Source: an uncultured Myxococcales bacterium | GTDB lineage: Bacteria > Myxococcota_A > UBA9042 | Direction of reading: 5' to 3' | Length of the DNA stretch: 11,065 bases | Assembly (NCBI GenBank): GCA_903917305.1 | Contig: CAIXAA010000201.1 | Span: 1 to 11,065, forward strand | Shown here: piece after piece, positions 7,278-11,065 of the stretch | Layout: every line of letters starts with the position of its first letter | Position numbering within the stretch: the first letter of the stretch is position 1 | Notes under the pieces: generated by a model | Databases searched by the model: none | Told to the model about the DNA's origin: nothing | The model's input: only the letters and a program-made list of their open reading frames with translations | Position numbers and translations under genes: made by a program

Positions 7278-8161
7278 CGCGTCTTCTGGCCGCCGTCCTG
7301 GTGACCTGTCTGACGGCGGGCGTGGCGCAGGCGGCACCGGCCGTCGTGTGGCTGCCGCAGGAGCCGCGCGCGATTCCCGAGACGACCTCGGCCTCGCGCG
7401 ACGCGCCCGTGCTCGAGTGGGCGTACGGTCCGCGCGCGCAAGCCAGCGTCGGCCATGCGTTTGGCATCGCGGCGTGGGACAACCGCCAGACGCGCCTGGG
7501 CGTGACGGCGCTGCTCGCGCTGGAGGATGGCTCCGCCCACGCGGCTTTTCCCACGGAGTTCCTGCGGCACCGCCTCGAAGTCTCGCTCGCCTGGCTGTTG
7601 CCGCGGTTGGCGCGCGCCTGGCTGCCGCCGCACGCGCAGCTCGAGCTGGCGCTGCGTCTCGGGCACGACGGTCCGAGCGGGCGCATGGTCGGACCGGATG
7701 CCATTCGTGCCGACGACCTGCCCTTTGGCGCCGGCGGCGGCTACCTGGCCGTCGATGCGGCGGCGCGCATCCCCACCGGCCCCGCGTGGACGTGGACGCC
7801 GCGCCTTGGCCTGCGCCTCTACACCAATGTTTTCCCGTGGCTTTTCTCGCAGACGGCGTCCAATGCCGTGGCCGACGGCCTGCGGGAAGGCGCCCTGGTC
7901 GCCGTGACCGCGGAGATCGGCGGGCGCTACCGCTGGAAACCAAAAGTGAATCCCATGTTCTCCTTGTTCGGCCAATGGCTCGCCGCCCACGACGCCAGCG
8001 CCCACGACGCCCGCTTTGCGCGTCTGTTGGCGGGGTTGGCGCTCAAGGGGCGCGCCGGCGAACTGACGCCGTTCGTCTCGCTCGACATCGGCAACGGCAT
8101 GGGCGTGCTGGTCAACCGCGACCAGCTGCGGCTCTCCGCGGGGGTGCGCCATGCGTTCTAA
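7268..8161 (+). CDS. Putative outer-membrane beta-barrel protein
   Basis: 297 residues. The signal peptide MAVTRLLAAVLVTCLTAGVAQA is followed by a likely signal peptidase I site (AQA/AP), with no lipobox at the cleavage site. The mature chain shows many amphipathic segments of alternating polar and hydrophobic residues, for example LEVSLAWLL, AQLELALRLG, TPRLGLRLYTNVFPWLF, LVAVTAEIGGRYRW and DQLRLSAGVRHAF, and it ends in Phe, the standard beta-signal recognised by the BAM complex. I do not recognise a specific family. The start ATG at 7268 has GAGG (7259-7262) five bases upstream inside the preceding gene and overlaps it by 10 bases, so the two are probably translationally coupled; the next gene overlaps its end by 11 bases. 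Lying between two related propeller lipoproteins, it may be their membrane partner, which is inference. Barrel identity is judged from composition and end signal only. Confidence 0.72.
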   Translation: MAVTRLLAAVLVTCLTAGVAQAAPAVVWLPQEPRAIPETTSASRDAPVLEWAYGPRAQASVGHAFGIAAWDNRQTRLGVTALLALEDGSAHAAFPTEFLRHRLEVSLAWLLPRLARAWLPPHAQLELALRLGHDGPSGRMVGPDAIRADDLPFGAGGGYLAVDAAARIPTGPAWTWTPRLGLRLYTNVFPWLFSQTASNAVADGLREGALVAVTAEIGGRYRWKPKVNPMFSLFGQWLAAHDASAHDARFARLLAGLALKGRAGELTPFVSLDIGNGMGVLVNRDQLRLSAGVRHAF

Positions 8162-9236
8162 CTTATTGGTAGTGCTTGTCTTCTTCCTCAGCGGCTGCGC
8201 CATCGATCTCGGCACGACACAGGCTGAAGCGCCGCCAGCCCCCACGGTTGCAGTCGCCAAGAGCTGCCCGCTGCTCCGCGACGTGGCCGGCGGCGTGCTG
8301 GGCGTGGCCGGCGGGGCCCGCTCCATGGCCACCGGCAAAGGCGAAAGCCTGTGGTTTTTGGATGGCTTGCGCGTGCACCAGGCCGACGGCAGCGAGCCCA
8401 CCTGGAAGGCCGTCAGCCTCGCCTTGCCAGCCAGCGCGACCGTCGGCGGCTGCCTCGCGGGCGTGACGACCGCGGACACGCCGACACCGCTGTTCGATGC
8501 CACCGGGCTGCCGGCCGGCCAGAGCCTGCAGCCGCTGGCGCCGGTGCGGGCGGGCGACAAGGCCTGGCTGTTCTACGGCATCGATGTGGCTGATTCCACG
8601 GCAGCTTTCGGCGTACGCCGCGGCGGCTACGGCGTCGCGCAGTCGGCAACGCTGGCGCCACCGTTCCACATGGGCGCCACCGCGCTGTGGGCCGGCGATG
8701 GCCCGTCCTTTGGCGGCTCGTCGCTGGTCGACGGCGCCGACGTCTACGTCTATGGCTGCAAGAACTCAGGATTTCTCAACGCAGATTGCTACGTCGCCCG
8801 CGCCCCGGCGGACAAGCTCGACGATGTGACCGCGTACGTCTACGCCTCCGGCGGCGGCCACTGGACCGCCGATGTCGAGCACGCCGCAGCCATGGTCCAC
8901 GCTGGCGACCCCATCGCGGTGCAGTACCAGCCGACGCAACAGCGCTATATCATGGCGTATGTCACACCGCTCGGCCAGCGCCTGTCGCTGCGCACCGGCC
9001 TGACGCCCACCGGGCCGTGGTCGCAGCCGCGCGAGGTGGCGGGGTGCGAGCTGCCGTTCCTGGACCCGGGCAGCTTCTGCGGCGGCGTGGCGCTGCACCC
9101 GGAGCTGGCGGGGCTGGGCGCGGGCGATCTGGCAATCACCTATACGATCAATACCTTCCAGCGACCGGCGGGCCTGGGCGATGCCAGCTACGATGCACGC
9201 CTGGTCGTGCTGCAGGTGCCGGCTGGCATGCCCTGA
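8151..9236 (+). CDS. Second propeller-type lipoprotein, DUF4185-like, related to the one at 6213
   Basis: 361 residues. The short signal MRSNLLVVLVFFLSGC has a strong lipobox LSGC (Cys16). The rest follows the same order of strands as the 6213 product: ESLWFLDGLRV (65-75), GDKAWLFYGID (135-145), GADVYVYGCK (195-204), RYIMAYVTPLG (265-275), PTGPWSQPREV (286-296), HPELAGLGAGDLAITYT (316-332). This suggests a diverged paralog with a propeller fold. It differs in having six Cys in the mature chain (39, 101, 203, 213, 299, 310) and in reading LWFLDG where the other has LWLFGDS. ATG 8151 has GGGGG six bases upstream inside the barrel gene and overlaps it by 11 bases; coupling is likely. It is the last gene of the + strand series; its stop lies six bases from the stop of the convergent C25-like gene. 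No terminator is visible. Ligand or substrate unknown. Confidence 0.75.
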   Translation: MRSNLLVVLVFFLSGCAIDLGTTQAEAPPAPTVAVAKSCPLLRDVAGGVLGVAGGARSMATGKGESLWFLDGLRVHQADGSEPTWKAVSLALPASATVGGCLAGVTTADTPTPLFDATGLPAGQSLQPLAPVRAGDKAWLFYGIDVADSTAAFGVRRGGYGVAQSATLAPPFHMGATALWAGDGPSFGGSSLVDGADVYVYGCKNSGFLNADCYVARAPADKLDDVTAYVYASGGGHWTADVEHAAAMVHAGDPIAVQYQPTQQRYIMAYVTPLGQRLSLRTGLTPTGPWSQPREVAGCELPFLDPGSFCGGVALHPELAGLGAGDLAITYTINTFQRPAGLGDASYDARLVVLQVPAGMP

Positions 9237-9242
9237 GCGGCG

Positions 9243-10988
9243 TCACGGCACCTGGATCGACCCCATGCCGTCGCTGCCGCCGCCCTGCGCATAGACCTTG
9301 ATCCACCACGTGCCGACCGGCAGCTTGTCCTGCCAGGTCAACGTTGCGGCAAAAGCCCCATTTTGGACAGGCACTTCCATCGATACCGCGACCTTGTTGA
9401 CGGTCTTGGCCCAGTTGGCGTGCGCGGTCGCCGCGTCGGGCGCCTTGGGATCGAACGGCTCCAAAGTCCCCAGGATCACGTCGCGTTCACACTCCAGCGT
9501 GACCAGCGCCGTCCCGGTCGCGAGCCCAGGCACCTTGCCCGCCACCGCCAACGATCCCGAATCGATGGTGCCTTGCGGCGGCCCATCGAAGGCAATCTGG
9601 CCCTGCGGGTAGCGCATCGACGTCGCCGGGTCGCCAATGAGGTTGTACAGCTCCAGGTGGACGCGGTTCAGGGCCACGCGCTCCGGCTCGGCGATGTTGT
9701 TGATGGCCGCCACCACCTCGATCTCGCGGCGGAAAGGGTCGGAGTGCAGGATCAGCCAGCGCTTGGCTTGCGCCACGACCTCGCCGATGGTCGGCAACCG
9801 CCCGTCGAAGATGGCGCGCTGCGATTCGTACGCGATCGCCGTGGTGCTGTAGGGATGCGTCTGGCTCACCGGCGCGAAGGCTGCCAACGCCGCCTTGGGG
9901 TTGGCGACCATGGCTTCGGCGATGGACGGGATGCTCGAGGCGAAGTTCCCCGCCATCGGGCAGAAGAAGAAGGCAAACGGCTGGCGGTGGGCACAGGTGA
10001 GGGCGGTGACCGCGGCGGCGGACAGGCCCTCGATCCCCGTGGTCGCCCCGTTGGCAATGAACAGGACGGCCAGGTTGCCCGCGCTGACGAGGTCCGTCAG
10101 CTTGGTGCTGACCGGCATGTCGTACCACGCGCTGTCGGGATTGGCGTAAAGACCCGTGATGTCGAGGTCGTGCGACAGGTAGGTCAGCGCCGACATCGCC
10201 AGGCCCTCGAGCATGCCGTCGAGCACCGCACCGTAGCCATAGCCGCCGCTGTAGATCGCGACGCGCCGGTTCCACGACCCGGTTTCGTAGCTCGACTCGA
10301 ACGCCTTGAGCGTGGCCAGGTACGCCGCGCCCTCCGCCAGGTTGTGCACGGCGATGCGCCCGACGGCCGCGTCGGGCAACAGGTCGCCGTCGAGGTCGGC
10401 GTAGGCGTTGTCCGTGTAGCACATGGACGGCGGGACGAAGTTGTTGTCGGCGCATGGATGCGGCGGCAGCGAACCGGGAGCGCCGATGCCCGTTCCCGGC
10501 GGCGCGTCGCCATACAGCACGAGAAACAGAGGCCGTTCTGGAGGCAGCGCAGCCCTGAGCGCGTCGAGCTGGGGCGCAATCGCGTTGCGCAGGTACAGCG
10601 GATCGACCGGACCGCTGACCAGGTCGGAGACGCTGAGCACGAGCGTCTTGTGGCCTTGCGCCTCGCGGTACTTGGCGTGATTGGTCGCAGCCGCCAGGAG
10701 ATTGTCCTGCGCAACCACGAAGTAGTCCGCGCCCGTCGCCGCCGCCACTTCCGGCAGCACCGGCACCACGGGCAGCGGCGGCGGCCCAGCCAGGCCATTG
10801 GCGCCCTGCGTCTTGCCGGAACCCGGACCGACGTCCTTGGCCGCGGACGCGCCGGCGTCCGGTGGTGCGACAGCCTGTTCCTCCGGATCCGCGGGCTGTG
10901 CGGTTCGCGGCGGCGGAAGGCAACCTGCCGCAGCGACACACAGAAAAGCCGAAAAGAATGCACGACCCCAAAACCGGTTGGCAGCCAT
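9243..10988 (-). CDS. Gingipain-like (peptidase C25 fold) lipoprotein with catalytic His replaced by Asn
   Basis: 581 residues. The signal peptide MAANRFWGRAFFSAFLCVAAAGC has its lipobox at AAGC (Cys23), then a Pro/Ala/Asp-rich linker (24-82). The C25 region follows: ADYFVVAQDNLLAAATNHAKYREAQGHKTLVLSVSDL (about 87-123), RPLFLVLYGDAP (152-163), YADLDGDLLPDAAVGRI (196-212), VLFIANGATTGIEGLS (308-323), PFAFFFCPMAGNF (337-349) and LYNLIGDPATSMRYP (447-461). In gingipains the fourth segment is a GHG containing the catalytic His and the fifth holds the catalytic Cys. Here Cys343 is kept but the His position is Asn313 (codon AAC at 10052-10050); the 30-residue spacing agrees with the family. A beta-rich C-terminal domain (about 475-581) is like the Ig-like domain behind gingipain catalytic domains. 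ATG 10988 is chosen for AGGGGGA just upstream and the clean lipoprotein signal. It faces the propeller operon. Confidence 0.8.
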   Translation of the reverse strand: MAANRFWGRAFFSAFLCVAAAGCLPPPRTAQPADPEEQAVAPPDAGASAAKDVGPGSGKTQGANGLAGPPPLPVVPVLPEVAAATGADYFVVAQDNLLAAATNHAKYREAQGHKTLVLSVSDLVSGPVDPLYLRNAIAPQLDALRAALPPERPLFLVLYGDAPPGTGIGAPGSLPPHPCADNNFVPPSMCYTDNAYADLDGDLLPDAAVGRIAVHNLAEGAAYLATLKAFESSYETGSWNRRVAIYSGGYGYGAVLDGMLEGLAMSALTYLSHDLDITGLYANPDSAWYDMPVSTKLTDLVSAGNLAVLFIANGATTGIEGLSAAAVTALTCAHRQPFAFFFCPMAGNFASSIPSIAEAMVANPKAALAAFAPVSQTHPYSTTAIAYESQRAIFDGRLPTIGEVVAQAKRWLILHSDPFRREIEVVAAINNIAEPERVALNRVHLELYNLIGDPATSMRYPQGQIAFDGPPQGTIDSGSLAVAGKVPGLATGTALVTLECERDVILGTLEPFDPKAPDAATAHANWAKTVNKVAVSMEVPVQNGAFAATLTWQDKLPVGTWWIKVYAQGGGSDGMGSIQVP

Positions 10989-11005
10989 CGTGTCCCCCTG
11001 CACGA

Positions 11006-11020
11006 CGCATCCGGGATGCG
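11006..11020. promoter_or_regulatory. 15-base palindrome in the 5' region of the C25-like gene (candidate operator)
   Basis: CGCATCC-G-GGATGCG is a perfect 7-base inverted repeat around one base. It lies between a possible -10 box (11034-11029) and the ribosome binding site (about 11000-10993), close to where transcription would start. It could be a repressor site or a short 5' hairpin. Confidence 0.35.
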
Positions 11021-11028
11021 ATGGACCC

Positions 11029-11057
11029 ACCTTACGCCCACGCTGCGAGCCGTGCAA
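11029..11057 (-). promoter_or_regulatory. Possible promoter of the C25-like gene
   Basis: On the minus strand TTGCAC (11057-11052) and TAAGGT (11034-11029) are 17 bases apart. Each matches only 3 of 6 consensus positions, but spacing and location about 40 bases before the ATG are suitable. Weak evidence. Confidence 0.25.
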
Positions 11058-11065
11058 CAGGGAAC

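Noticed and set aside
9487..11010. 507-residue minus-strand frame overlapping the C25-like gene in another phase
   Set aside because: Arg/Gly/Ala-rich with no motifs; the other phase has a lipobox and C25 segments.
10989..11057. N-terminal extension of the C25-like protein to an upstream ATG
   Set aside because: It would put 23 charged residues before a good lipoprotein signal peptide and would cover the ribosome binding site and palindrome.

Overview
This GC-rich window looks like chromosome of a Myxococcota-type (myxobacterial) bacterium. That is an inference from content: outer-membrane lipoproteins with Gly or Ser after the lipobox Cys, a Cys-rich von Willebrand A lipoprotein, a poly-Gly surface-protein tail, SspB-like domains, and very strong GC3 bias that opens long false reading frames opposite most genes. 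No RNA genes, insertion sequences, CRISPR arrays or integration sites were seen, and no stretch over 300 bases lacks a gene.

Left part (1-4240). The glycine-rich C-terminal end of a truncated + strand gene (1-167) meets a minus-strand group. Read in its own direction this group is: a 429-residue protein that appears to hold three diverged SspB (ClpXP adaptor)-like domains (4240-2951), a long-chain acyl-CoA synthetase (2867-1050), and a PAP2-family phosphatase (1049-195). The phosphatase TTG start follows the synthetase TAG stop directly and in the same frame, with its ribosome binding site inside the synthetase gene, so the two are almost certainly co-translated. The pair suggests lipid turnover: phosphate removal from a lipid phosphate, and activation of fatty acids.

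Middle part (4410-9236). Divergent from this, across a 169-base intergenic region, runs a + strand series of four exported proteins: a Cys-rich vWA lipoprotein, a five-bladed-propeller (DUF4185/DUF5005-like) lipoprotein, an outer-membrane beta-barrel, and a second propeller lipoprotein related to the first. The last three genes overlap by 10 and 11 bases with good ribosome binding sites inside the upstream gene, which points to translational coupling and a shared cell-surface job.

Right part (9243-10988). A minus-strand gene converges on the operon with only 6 bases between stop codons. It encodes a lipoprotein of the gingipain-like peptidase C25 fold that keeps the nucleophile Cys (Cys343) but has Asn313 where the catalytic His is expected, so it may be a pseudo-peptidase. 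A 15-base perfect palindrome lies in its 5' region.

The most interesting items are the triplicated SspB-like protein, the His-to-Asn C25 lipoprotein, and the propeller-barrel-propeller coupled operon. No complete, clearly new system can be proven from sequence alone; the surface-protein cluster is the best candidate.
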